Shown piece after piece: positions 1-12,399 of a stretch of 64,000 nucleotides of DNA. The DNA is from Cryptomeria japonica (taxonomy: Eukaryota; Streptophyta; Pinopsida; Cupressales; Cupressaceae), in NCBI RefSeq assembly GCF_030272615.1, contig NC_081413.1, forward strand, positions 23,252,501-23,316,500, read 5' to 3'. The stretch's first letter is position 1; each line of letters begins with the position of its first letter. The notes under the pieces were generated by a model. That model was given only the letters and a program-made list of their open reading frames with translations, was not told where the DNA came from and ran no database searches. Position numbers and translations under genes: made by a program.

Positions 1-1417
1 ACCCTAACCCCAATAAATATCAATATTTACTGTGATCCATGAAGATGAGATTTGATCATCTCTATAGTCATGACAGATTAAGAATTATATTCAGAAAACG
101 CATATTCTGTTTTTGACATATGTTTACCCAGAAGCAATTTTATTTTGTAATCTAAAAGTATTGCAACACCGAAAAATTTATAATGCAGAAGGAATTCAAA
201 AGACATACCTAAATTTAATACTGGAGAACTGCTGCTGTGAACCAAATTTGCACTAATTTTAAGTCTGCGAGTTAAAATCCTTTACCAACAATGTTATTAT
301 AATACTGGAGAACTGCTGCAATGAACCAACTTTCTTTACAGAATATAGATCTTCAAAGGATGGCACTCTATTATAAGTCTGCAAGTTATAATCCTTTCCA
401 AAGAATGTTAAACAGATGAATGTTTATTTAACAGGTCGACATAAAATTGTGTATTTTACAGAGATTGAGGTTATATAATTGGCAACTGCAGGTTTTGGGA
501 GGAGGGTTGCGTCGTTTCGGCTAAAAAATTTCTTCTATTTAAGCGTCTGTAAAATTTACATCCTTAACGAATGGTTTGAATTTGGAAACATTTCTGATTT
601 TAATTGATTTTTGGTACTAAGTGTTTTAAATAATTTTTAAAAATATTTTTAATTTAGGAAAATTTCCACATTATGGTATTTAATAATTGAAAAAAATTCA
701 AAACAAAATATTAAAAAAATAAAAAATAAAAAATTTTGAAAATAAAAAACAAAAAAACAAAAACTAGCTTTTGATTTGGAAAAATTAAAAATTAAAAATA
801 ATGTTTTTTAATCTTTCAACTTCTTTTTTTAAATACTTTATTTTTATTAAATTATTAATGATAATGTTCTATTCATTAAAAAAAATCAAAAAACATATTT
901 TTAATATAAAATATTATTGAAATTTGTTGAGATTATTTTTATAATTATATATAATGTTTTTCTTAATTATTGGCCTAAAGCATTCTTACTTGAAATGGAC
1001 CTACAATTTCAAGTTAATTATTCCAAATGCAAACAATAGAATTAGGTTTATATTTACACTAATTAAAAATATGATAATAAAAATTTAAAAACATATATTT
1101 TAATATCTTTAATTCGAAAAAGAGTGGATAAAAAATATATCTTTTATTATTGTTTTCTTTAAATAAGAGTATCTTTTAATTTTATTTTGTTTTTTTAAGT
1201 TTCAAAAGAATTTAAAAAATATTTGCTTTATTCTAATTTTTCTTTGTTTTTATAAAATTTATTTTAATTATTTATATCTTTTAATTAAATTATAAATAAT
1301 AATAATTTATTAAAAAGTATTTTAAAAGAATAGTTTTATTATTGTAGAATAAAAAATATTTTTTTTTTAAATAAGAATATCTTTTAATATTATCTTGTTT
1401 TTAAAGCTTTAAAAAGG

Positions 1418-1420
<3 letters not shown>
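1..1420. other. AT-rich unassigned DNA with a short tandem duplication
   Basis: No coding region is visible. A segment of roughly 80-110 bp beginning with AATACTGGAGAACTGCTG is present twice, at about 219-297 and 299-415. The copies share the phrases TGAACCAA and AAGTCTGCRAGTTA, and the second copy carries an insertion. From about 600 to 1420 the DNA is dominated by A and T homopolymer runs. The CCCTAACCC at the window edge is too short to be a telomere tract. Confidence 0.6.
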
Positions 1421-1492
<72 letters not shown>

Positions 1493-2278
1493 TTCTCTCA
1501 CCCTCTCCCCATCTCATTTTTCTATCTCCATTTCTCTCTATTTGTTTATCTCTTTATCTCTCTCCCTCTCCTCCTCTCTATATGTCCTTAAATCTCTATT
1601 TGTATATCACTATATCTCACCATCTATATATAACTCTATCTCACCATCGATATATCTCTCTATCTCTCCCTCTTATAAAGCTTTCTATCTCTTCTTGTCT
1701 ATCTATCCCTCTTTGTCCATCTATATGTATATATCTATCTTTCCACTCTCTCCATATCTCTATCTATTTTTTTTCTCTTCCTCTCTTGCTTTATCTTCAT
1801 CTTTACCTCTATCTTCCCCTCCCTACCCCTCTATCTCTAGACATGTTTTTCTCTATCCATCCATCTCTCTCCCTCACTCTCTTCCTCTCCCTCTTTTTAG
1901 AACTCTACATCTACATTTATATCTCTTTCTCTATCTTTATCTAACTCTTCATACTTCTTCTTTCATCTATCCCTCTATCTCTATCTTTCCATCTCTCTAT
2001 ATATCACTTCTTACTCTATCTTTACTTTTCTATCTCTCTCTCTCTCTCCCACTATTTATTTTTCTCTTCCATCTTCGTATATTTTTCTCTACTCTCTCTC
2101 TCTCTCACAATCTCTCCATATCTCTCTCCTTCTCTTTCTCCATCTCCAGCTTCATCTATATCTCTATCTTCTTCTCTATCTCTCTCTTTCCCATCTTTCT
2201 CGCTCTTGCCCCATCCATCTCTCCTTCTTTCTATCCATATCTCTACCTTTATGTCCCTCTCACCCTTCTGCAAACATA
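1421..2278. repeat. (CT)35 microsatellite followed by CT-rich low-complexity tract
   Basis: A pure (CT)35 run occupies 1421-1490. It is followed by about 790 bp of almost pure pyrimidine sequence built from CTCT, CTAT and TCTTC variants. Long open frames here encode only Ser, Leu, Tyr, Ile and Pro repeats, and they are open because the composition lacks stop codons. I do not treat them as genes. Confidence 0.95.
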
Positions 2279-2848
2279 ACATGATCAAATTGGTGATGGA
2301 ACTTGATTATCTTCCTAATTTAAAACTTTTATTTTAGCTATGAAATTATATCCTTGTAAGTGGGTGCATAGTTGATTTGAAGCTATCAATTATCCATTGA
2401 GACCTATCCTTTCATAGGAGTAATAATTTAGTTTTTAATTGGTTGCATGTGTTTTTATTTTGACAACCACTCTAATTAAATCTTTCCAACCATAGTTTTC
2501 ATCAATATCAAAGTGGAGGGATATGTAATGGTGAAAATTGTATACCATGCCCTTTTTCCATATGTCTTGGACTCAGTTTAGAGTGAATATTATTTAACAA
2601 GTGTAGAGTGGTACATGTTTTGTGAAGAGCTAACACATAATCTAAACTTTATTCATTTCTATATACACATTTCTAATTAGTTATGATACTTAGTTTTACC
2701 TTTTTCTTACCACAAATTAATTATGTAGTTGCAAAAGTGATCTTTGATAACTTCTACACTTGTTGAAATGAACTATTTAATTTTTAAATTGTATTTAAAT
2801 TTGTAAGTAATTTTACCTAGATCTTATGACCATGTTTTACCACTAGTG
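2279..2848. other. No recognisable feature
   Basis: AT-rich sequence with no open frame of note, no terminal repeat and no RNA gene that I can see. Confidence 0.5.
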
Positions 2849-3760
2849 TGTTAGGAAAATAGTGTCTCGGCCCTACAATAATAATAAGTTAAATTGTTGA
2901 TAAATGAGAGTGGGGGGTTTCATGGGGGATACCCCCTTGTGGGGTCCAAGAGACACATACCTCGGTAAGAGTTCAAGGGTAGCGCACCTAAAAGCCACAT
3001 TTTCTATATAAGTTATCATTGTAAATCTTGACCATTTATCATTAGGTAATAGATCTAATGGTGGATTTTTTGTGTGCTTTGATTGTCATAGAAGGCAACC
3101 CTATTTTATGAGGGTATTGTATTATAGTTGTGTATTGTGATGTATTTTGAGAGTCTAGTAGTTGTTGAGTTTCCTCTAGATCTATGTTGGTGATACCCTT
3201 ATGAGAAGTTTGTTCTACAAGTATATTGTAATATGTTATTGATTTATGAATAATATATTGGGCAGCTTTTGGACTGTAGGGTTTTTCTCCCAAAGGGGTT
3301 TTCCCCTCTTAAATCATTGTCTTGTGGTATGCCATGTTTTCTATATAATTTATATCTTTAAGTCATAGATCTAATGGTGGATATTTTGTGTGTTATGATT
3401 GTCATTGAAGGCAACCCTATTTTATGAGGGTATTATATTATGGTTGTATATTGTGATGTATTTTGAGAGTCTGGTAGTTTTTGAGTTGCCTCTAGATCTA
3501 TGTTGGTGATACTCCTATGAGAAGCTTTCTCTACAAATATATCGTAATGTGTTGTTGATTTCTAAATAATATATTGGACAGTTTTTAGATTGTGGGATTT
3601 TTCTCTCGAAAGGGATTTCCCCACCTAAGTCACTATGTTGTGGTATACATGCTATTTATGTCTATTTTTGTTAATTTTATGTAATAAAGATCTAAGAAAA
3701 TTGCATTGCCCTCCTCTCAAGGTTAGTATAGGAAGTTTTTCCACTACATTAACTTCCCTC
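2849..3760 (+). mobile_element. Decayed LTR relic (probable solo LTR, Copia-like) with internal duplication
   Basis: The segment opens with TGTTAGGAAAA, a typical LTR start. Near its downstream part it has the paired phrases TTTTTCTCCCAAAGGGG and TTTTCCCC followed by a CATTGTNTTGTGGTAT motif, which resembles the R/U5 zone of many plant Copia LTRs. No primer site or polypurine tract is attached, so it is either a solo LTR or a fragment. The right boundary is approximate. The family is inferred from motif style only. Confidence 0.45.
3001..3650. repeat. Two-copy tandem duplication (about 316-337 bp unit) inside the LTR relic
   Basis: The phrase AGATCTAATGGTGGAT starts at 3051 and again at 3367. 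The following 280 bp match through AAGGCAACCCTATTTTATGA, TTTTGAGAGTCT and CCTCTAGATCTATGTTGGTG. The copies differ by scattered substitutions and a small indel. Both copies carry the TTCTC...TTCCCC terminator-like zone, so the duplicated part is the 3' portion of the LTR. Confidence 0.85.
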
Positions 3761-4404
3761 CATATTGTTGTATTTAAAAGGAGCAACTCTAATTAATTTT
3801 ATCTCATTCTAGTTTCTAACATCTTCAAAGAGCATACTAGAGCTATCATTGACTATCTACACATATTATCAAAACATATTATAATAGCTTCAAAATTCTA
3901 CAAATATCTAGGTCATATTATATGTTTGAGTGTATTCCTCAATCATTTGTTAAGTCATTGAATTAGCGTCTTACATGGTTTGACAAGAGGTACTAATTAT
4001 CCCTTTCATATGCAAACCAAAAACTAAAAGAACTAGCTTTTCAAGTAGGAACATTAGGGTGTGTGCACCACGGTGGTGTGCAAAAAAGTGGACACGCCCC
4101 CAAAATAAGTTGGAAAAACATAAAACATGCACAGGTTATTTCAAATTTTAAAAAACTTGTAAGCATTTAGGCTCATTTTACCAAGCCTAAACAAAGAAAA
4201 ATTGTGCACGTGATTTTGCTTATACTAAACATGTATGCAGTTTAGTTTTCGAAATCCCGTACGCATTTTATTGTCAATTAAAAAATTTTGATTGCAGGTG
4301 ACTAGGTCATTTTCACTCACGATAGTAAGAAAAGCACTTTGAGGGTTTTAAACAGCAAAATACATGAACTGGATTCTCAAAATCAAACACACCAACAATG
4401 GAAA
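3761..4404. other. No recognisable feature
   Basis: Moderately AT-rich DNA without a coding region. The short phrase CCCGTACGCATTTT near 4257 resembles phrases near 11395, but it is too short to define an element. Confidence 0.4.
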
Positions 4405-5532
4405 TGTTAGGCCCAATATGGAAAGCTAATGTACTGAGAGGGGAGGGGTGAATCAATACTTCAAATCTTTTATTCAACACTATCTAATTGCTATACATAA
4501 ACTGAAAAGTGCAGTAACATAACATAAAGCTAAAACAAATAAATAACAATCATACATGATTCACTCCATAACACATATATTTTGGTTACGTAGAAACTCT
4601 TGGTTAGAGAGAAAAACTGTGGTGGGGATGGCACCCACAACTTCACTACTGCAATAATAAAGGGTGCTCGATTAGAGCTACATGTTTAGCTATTTCTGAT
4701 AGCTTACCATGTTAGGAGTATCAAGATCTGTTAGATCTACCTTGCTAAAGGATTTTACAACACTTAATCTAAATGTTGCACCTGGTTAGAGGCTTTACAA
4801 TTTATAGACTTGATTAGAGTCTTTTACCCTGTTAAAGGTTTCTCTATAACTCAAAATATTACAATAAAATCATTACAAATATCTGCAACTTTACATCTGA
4901 AATGTTATAGCAGATTCTATGTGCTCAGATAAGATTACCTTGCTTATAGAATACCTCGGTAACCCATATAGTAACTCGGTAAACCCTTCTGTTTACTCTA
5001 GTGTTCTTTGACTGTACTCTGAAAACCTTCTCGGTGACCTTTGTGTCTCTGTAACAGTCTTCATACACTCATGCACTCACTTCTTTTTAATTCTTAACTC
5101 ATGTTGTATAAATAGATCTGTTATGATGGTGATCCATTCATTGCTTCGATCTTACAAACATGTTTTATCGAATGAGTAACCATTTAAAATATTTCATTGG
5201 TTAGATGACCTCATAATCATACACAATCCTTAAGTGCAATTTCCAATGTGATAACGGTTAGATGTTTCTCGATTTTGTAACACGTTTCCATATGTATGTC
5301 CAAGTTCAATGAATCTGGTAACACGTTTCACTCCATGTGTCATCTTTGCTGCTCGGTAAACATGAAAAGATACTTGGTAGACAGCTCGGTGCTTACTGGG
5401 CTCTGTGACTACTTTCTTCTATTACCGATTGCGTTGTGCATACTGACTGAATATTTCGGTAGAGTTAACTGATTAGAGTATATAGAATAACTTTGAACAT
5501 AAGACTAATGGCAATCTTAGTAAGTAGTAACA
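4405..5532 (-). mobile_element. Solo LTR-like relic, Copia type, minus orientation
   Basis: The left end TGTTAGGCCC is soon followed by ACTGAGAGGGGAGGGGTGAATCAA. The same arrangement, TG...CTACTGAGAGGGGG-GTGAATCAGTAG, occurs at the left ends of both Copia-2 LTRs (54900, 60846). The middle has the repeated short phrases CCTGTTAAAGG, GGTTAGAGGCTTTACAA and TTGGTTAGAG that also typify the Copia-1 and Copia-2 LTRs. The right end is placed at a CA dinucleotide near 5532. No internal region is attached. The relation to Copia-2 is inferred from shared motif order. Confidence 0.5.
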
Positions 5533-5689
5533 GGAAAGAGGTATGAGATCAAATTTTTTCATCTATTTTATGCATTTGATAAATTATATTCGCAATTACA
5601 ATGTAAATTCATTGTTTTTTATTTTTTTTAATTATTTGCTATGAATGCATGTCAGATTCTAAAAAAATATAGCCCCTCAGCAAGACACA

Positions 5690-7400
5690 CCTCCTGAAAA
5701 CTTAGGGAAAAACCTAGAAGAGAACCCACTACCAAACCCTCAAGATACATACCCTCCAGCTCCTCCAATAGACCATTCACAAGCTACATAGGAGGATTTG
5801 ATAAACTAGTTAACACAAAATATTGCCAAAATAACTAGACTGGTGAATAGACTGAAGCCATCTGAGCATAAGAATCATGCATCCATTGCCACAGCCCTAG
5901 AATCATTAGCTAGTAGTGCCAATGAAGTTTCTAATCAAATTACAAAATGGGGAATCTATAGGGATCAATGTCGTGGTTTTTATGCTAGTGGGTTGTCATA
6001 TAATGAAGTGAAAAAAAAACATAAGTAAATCACAAATATGTGCTCTTTTTATTGATCCCAAAATGGGTGAAACCTTACCTCTTAATTCAAAGAGGTTTCC
6101 TATACACTAGTTAGCCATTTGCCGATGAAATATGTTTTTTTGGATAGGTGGTGGATTCTCTTTGACCAACCACATTGTAATAAGTTTGAGGTTCCATTAA
6201 ATTTTTTGAGGAAACTATATTCTGAGTTTATCCTCAATGAGTGGCTGAACTATTTTGATATGAGAGAGTTCCAGGGTAGAGGTGGAGGCTCTGCCCAAGA
6301 TAGACCTAGAGCCCAGAGGGTACTAAACCCCCAAAGTCGCATCCCCCTAGCACCAAAACTTGTGGTCCATGTCACAATCCCAGTAGCCGTAAAAGAGTCA
6401 ATGGAGCTACATACTCTTCAGGTGGTCACTGCATTGACTGATGTCATCATTGGGCATGGCACACAGTTATCACACCCTCTTGGCCTAGACGAAGATGCAG
6501 TAGTTGAGCCATCTGGCCTTGGTGAGCTCATTTAGCATGTGTGTCCCAGTTGTTCAGGTATATTCTCTGGGATGGATGTTGAGGCCAATGTAGATGGTTC
6601 CATGTCCCATCTGTGTACAATTTGTGGGAATAGCTGTCAGACTACCACTGTAGAGGATGTAGCGATGGCTAATGATTTGGTGGATATGGTGTTTGGTGGT
6701 CACATGCAGACACAGGTGTGTTGATTTGAATTGGTGACATTTTATTTATCAATCACTTAAAACTTGTAAATGTAAATGAATTTTTATTCATATATCAATT
6801 TAAATTGATACAAACAATATGCATTTCAAGATGTAGCAGTGGGTCTTAATACACCATCTGATATTCCTCCCATAGTTGTTGTAGCTACAGCTTCAATGCC
6901 TGAGGTATAAATTTTGTAACATGTTAAAATAGAATAGTACCTTGAATTCAAAAAAATTATAATATATACTAAATCTCTTAAATGTATATTAATTTTATGT
7001 TTTACAGGCGTTTTGCACACCTTTTTTTATGTATTCTTTTAATTGCAAATGCAAGTCAATTAAATTTAGATTTGTTAAATAATATTTAATATTATCTACT
7101 GATATATCTTGTGCTAATTTTGTTTCTTTTAGGGTACCACATGTGTCTAGGATATTTCGTCGATGAAATAAATCCTCGAGGATGCCTAAACATCAAAAGG
7201 TAATTGAACACATTTTTAATTGACACAATTATTTGAAAAGGTTGAAATTGTCTTAATTGGAACTTGTAGATTGATTAGTCTTTTTGTCTCTTTTATATAC
7301 AATGACAATTGGGATTTGTAGAATTGATGAATGCACTTGATACACTAGAGGATCAAGAGAGGGAAGAGGTATGTATCTCTACGTTGTTTTCTTGATTTGA
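5690..7400 (+). pseudogene. Gene-like remnant of unknown family with several exon-like blocks
   Basis: Coding-like blocks follow one another on the plus strand. 5690-6028 is a Pro-rich start, then a helical stretch containing the phrase SLASSANEVSNQITKWG. 6119-6535 includes RWWILFDQPHCNKFEVP. 6539-6724 carries CPSC and a later CTICGNSC, a possible zinc-binding pair. Shorter blocks with plausible AG/GT borders lie near 6829-6904 and 7320-7367. Stops and frame changes separate the blocks, so it is broken now. It ends where the GA-rich block begins at 7505. I do not recognise the family. It could be a degraded transposon gene or a host pseudogene. Confidence 0.3.
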
Positions 7401-7504
7401 TGATTATATGCGCATGCACATGTGAACTTTAGATAAATTACAAACTTATCATGTTTCATATGGAAATAGCCATAGTTGCTTCATCAATAGCGAGCCCTCC
7501 TAAG

Positions 7505-8172
<668 letters not shown>

Positions 8173-8199
8173 CTGGTTTATTATTTTCATCCTTGAACG

Positions 8200-9995
8200 T
8201 CATGCTCGTTCTCAGGGGATGATCTGAACTTATTTTTCTAAGTAGTATTAGCACTACTTTATATATTATAATCATGGTTCATCTTTCCCCTCAAGACACT
8301 ATAAGACCCCTTAGGACACCATATGACCCCTTAGGATATCATATGCTCCTACTTGGGGTCGTATGTTGTGCTAAGGGATATTATGGTGTCTTTAGGGGTC
8401 ATGTAGGGTCCTAAGGGGTCGTATGGTGTGCTAAGGGCCTGGGTGATCTGAACTTATTTTTGTAAGCAGTATTGGCACTAATTTTTATATTATAATAATG
8501 GTTCATCTTTCTCCTCAAGACACCATATGACCCCCTAGGACACCATACGACCCTTTATGACACCATATATCCCCTTAGGACACCATACGATGCCTTAGGA
8601 TATGATGTGGTCCTACTTGGGGTCATATGGTGTGCTAAGGGATAGGGAGAGGGAGAGAGAGAGAGGACAAGAAAGGAAGGGAGATAGGTGGGGGAAGGAG
8701 AAAGAGTGGGGATGGGAAAAGATGGAAGATAGAGGGGGAGGGAGAGAAAGAGTGGGGAGGGTAAGGCAGGGAGGGAGAAGGAGAGAGAGAGGATGGGAAA
8801 GGAAGGGAGATAAAGGGTAGAGGGAGAGAGAGAGGGGGGGAGAGAGAGAGAGAGAGAGAGAGTGGGGATGGGAAAGGAAGGGAGGTGGAGGGAGGAGGGA
8901 GAGAGAAATATTGGGGGGAGAGAGAGAGAGGGATAGGGTATGGAGGAAAGGAGAGAGGGGGAGCATAGTGGTTTATTATTTTCATCCTTGAACCTCATGC
9001 TCGCTCTCAGGGGATGATCTGAACTTATTTTTGTAAGTTGTATTGGCACTTCTTTTATATTGTAATAATGGTTCATCTTGCCCCTCAGGACACCATATGA
9101 CCCCTTAAGACACCATACACCACCTTAGGATAGCATATGGTCGTACTTGGGGTTGTATGGTGTGCTAACATATCTTATGGTGTCATTAGGGGTCATGCGG
9201 GATCCTAAGGGGTCGTATGGTGTGCTAAGGGCCGAGGTGATCTGAACTTATTTTGTAAGCAGTATTGGCATTGATTTTTATATTGTAATAATGGTTTATC
9301 TTACTCCTTAGGACACCATATGATCCCCTAGGACACCATAGACCCTTAGGACATGACATGACCCCTTAGGACATGATATGACCCCTTAAGACAACATACA
9401 ATGCCTTAGGATATCATATGGTCCTACTTAGGGTCGTATGGTGTGCTAAGGGATCATATGGTGCCGTTAGGGGTCATGTGGGGTCCTAAGGGGTCGTATG
9501 GTGTGCTAAGACCCAGGTGATCTAAACTTATATTTGTAAGTAGTATTGGCACTATTTTTTATATTGTAATAATGGTTCATCTTGTCCCTTAGGACACCAT
9601 ATGACCCCTTAGGACACTATGCAATGTCTTAGGATATCGTATGGTCCTACTTGGGGTCGTATGGTGTGCTAAGGGGTATTATGGTGTCGTTAGGGGTCAT
9701 GTGGGGTCCTAATGGGGCCACATCATGTGTTACAACACCATATGATCCCTTAGGACACCGTACAACCCCTTAGGACATCATATGGTCCAAAAGGGTTTGT
9801 ATGGTGTGGTAAAGGGTCATATGGTGTTGTTAGGGGTCATGTGGGGTCCTAGTGGTGCCACACATGTAATACAACATCATATGACCCATTAGGACACCAT
9901 ATGACCCATTAGGACAACATATGACCCCTTAGAACATCATATGCTCCTATGGGATCATGTGGTGTGCTAAGGGGTCACATCATGTGTTCCTAAGT
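8200..9995. repeat. Bidirectional CATATG satellite with an embedded GA block
   Basis: The array is built of units of about 20 bp, GACACCATATGACCCCTTAG, mixed with the reverse complement CTAAGGGGTCATATGGTGTG. A longer unit opening with GATCTGAACTTATTTTTGTAAG starts near 8221, 8445, 9015, 9239 and 9519. Spacings are 224, 570, 224 and 280 bp, and the long gap contains the GA block. Within each long unit the first half has the forward oligomer and the second half the reverse complement, so each long unit can fold on itself. No coding capacity is apparent. Confidence 0.85.
8635..8965. repeat. GA-rich block embedded in the CATATG satellite
   Basis: This purine block uses the same phrases as 7505-8172 (GGGATGGGAAAGGAAGGGAGA). 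It is followed by the same flank, GTGGTTTATTATTTTCATCCTTGAACNTCATGCTCG, that follows the first block at about 8172. Block and flank were therefore copied together as part of a larger repeat. Confidence 0.9.
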
Positions 9996-10739
9996 TGTAA
10001 ACACTATAATTTAGTTGCTGATAAAATGTTGAAATTGAAGTCACATGAGGCATCACACTTTATATAGTAAATTTTACTTTTTTTCTTCCTTTTTTTTGTG
10101 TATATTGATAACTTGAAACTTTAGTGCAAAAACATGTTTCTAACTATTTTTTATGAATATACATTTTTTAATAAATTTAAAAAGTTGTGTACTGAAATAT
10201 AACTGTTTCCATTTGGCGTCACCTTTTTTCTTAATTATTTATTGAAATTAGAAAATAAATTATATCATCTTGACATAGACTTTTTTCTCTAATGTATTTA
10301 TTTTGTCAAAAAAAATTAATAAATTTTAGTAATTTTCATTTACAAGATAATCAACCTTATATTTTAGTGTTGATGACCTACTTTCAATAAAAATAAAAAA
10401 TAAAAAACTAATTAAAATATTAAAAGATATATATTTTGGAAAATTTAGTTGTAGATCTATAAAAGGGTATTTTTACATTTGAAAAAAAAATATTATTTAT
10501 AAGAGTAGGAGTTGTTGAAACATCAAGTTTTTTGTTTTTTTTTAAATGGTAATTAGACCCCAAGTGGTTTAAAATATACATTTGGTAGACAATTTTGATT
10601 GGAAAAGTTGTGGCCTATGAGACAGCTATAATGAATCTCTACAGACCATATGATTGACTAAAATTAATTTTTAGTTATAATTACTTGAATTCACTCGTAT
10701 TGATAAGTTGGCCTGAAACATGACACAGTTTTGTTCTTT
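9996..10739. other. AT-rich spacer between two satellite blocks
   Basis: Homopolymer-rich AT DNA without coding potential. It separates two blocks of the CATATG satellite and may be an insertion into it, but I see no terminal repeats. Confidence 0.4.
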
Positions 10740-11095
10740 TACCCCCCCATTTGGACACCATATGACCCCTTAGGACATCATATGCTCCTAAGGGGTCATG
10801 TGGTGCGCTAAGGGGTCACATGATATTGTTAGGGGTCACTTGGGATCCTATTTGGGCCATGCATGTGTTACAACACCATATGACCCCTTATGACACCATA
10901 TGACCCCTTAGGATATCATACATGGTCCTAAGGGGTCATATGGTGTCATTGGGGGGTCATGTGGGGTCCTAATGGGGCTGCACATGTGCTAGAATATCAT
11001 ATGACCCCTTTATGACATCATATGGTCTTAAGGGGTCATATGGTGTGCTAAGGGACCTTATATGATGTCATTTGGGGTTATGTGTGGTCCTAAGG
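10740..11095. repeat. Second block of the CATATG satellite
   Basis: The same forward and reverse-complement oligomers as at 8200-9995 (CACCATATGACCCCTTA and CTAAGGGGTCATATGGTG) alternate here, with GGGGTCATGTGGGGTCCTAATGGGG spacers. The block ends directly in a G run and a (GA)n tract. Confidence 0.85.
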
Positions 11096-11103
11096 GGGGG
11101 GGG

Positions 11104-11171
<68 letters not shown>

Positions 11172-11345
11172 TACAATGTACTAAGATATTGAGAGACAAT
11201 ATATATGCATTTGTTTTACATACACATACACATTTTAGATACATGTACATATTATATATATACATATTATACATGTACATATTATATACGTGCATATATG
11301 TATACATACACATACACATACACATATTATATACATACATATGCA
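11096..11345. repeat. G-run, (GA)n and (AC/AT)-rich microsatellites
   Basis: A run of G leads into a pure (GA)n tract to about 11168. After a short unique stretch, 11215-11345 is a TACATA/CATACA-rich tract. Overlapping ORFs are artefacts of this composition. Confidence 0.9.
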
Positions 11346-12395
11346 TTTCTCTATATTAGGATGTCTTTATGTTGACATAACTCGTACGGGTTTTGTTCTC
11401 TCAAAAATGTGTACGCGCTTTTATTTCTACAAACTTCGTACATGCTATTAGTTAAACAAAACCTGTACACATTTTGTGAATAGGCTTGGATGACAAGGCT
11501 AAGGTTTGGAAGTTTGATTTCCCTCCATCTCCCTCCTTTTTGACGTGTTTTGTTTTATCAAATTGGTTTCTCGACTTTGTCATCATAAGGTTTACACCTC
11601 ATCAACTAGGTATTTCTAAAATTGCCACCACATTTTCACCCATCTTCTGAGCTTTCTAACCATATAATTTTTTTAAATTTGAACAACAATAACATATTAA
11701 TCTTGAATTTCTTTTACCAATGTCTCCATATTACTCAAAGAAATATGTGTACCATTTTTTTAATAACTTTTGATATACTTATCCAAATTTTAAAAACTTT
11801 GTATATTATTGTAGTGCACTTGATTCTTTACACTTAAAAAAAATTGCATTTTCGATTATTTTGGTGCAAGTTATGCTTTGCGCACAAACATGTACCTGAT
11901 TTTTCAGGATGTGCCCAATTCGAAAAATCATTAAAAAAATACTCAACAAAAAATTAGAAAAAAATACAAAGCTTCTAGTGTTCACTCTTAACTATCTTTC
12001 TACCAAAGGATTTGTCAAAATACTAAATTTAACTATGACTTATTTGATGCACACGTCAGAAACTGTTATGTTTTTCAAAAAAAATCAAGATCTTTTTTTC
12101 GTGCGTGAAGGATTTAACCCCCTTAATATTTGGAGACTAGATTCAGAGTACTACAATCTTTGTTCTTTGAGTATCTTATACCCCCTTTTATGCACACCAT
12201 CTTGGTGCACTTACCCATCAAGGCAAGCTAAAAATGATAGCCTAATAATTAGAAGAGATTAAATCCATCAACATAGAGCAAATCTACTAGGTAGGTCAAA
12301 TATGTAATATGAAATAAAATATATAATTATAAAAGTAGTGTAAAACAACATGTAGAATATCCTTATTTCAAAAAATATTGAAGCATCAATGATCT
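11346..12395. other. No firm feature; short CGTACGGG-type phrases
   Basis: ORFs at 11622-11837 and 11909-12262 lack recognisable motifs and are Ile/Leu/Phe-rich. I do not call genes. 11378-11475 has several short phrases of the kind CGTACGGGTTTTGTT, GTGTACGCGCTTTTA and CCTGTACACATTTTGT, spaced 35-45 bp apart, which look like a decayed short repeat. Confidence 0.4.
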
Positions 12396-12399
12396 ATCT

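Noticed and set aside
1-10. Telomere-like ACCCTAACCC at the left edge
   Set aside because: Only one and a half units. The sequence continues as ordinary AT-rich DNA.
1542-2279. ORFs of 120-245 aa in the CT tract
   Set aside because: Ser/Leu/Tyr/Ile low complexity produced by CT/CTAT repeats.
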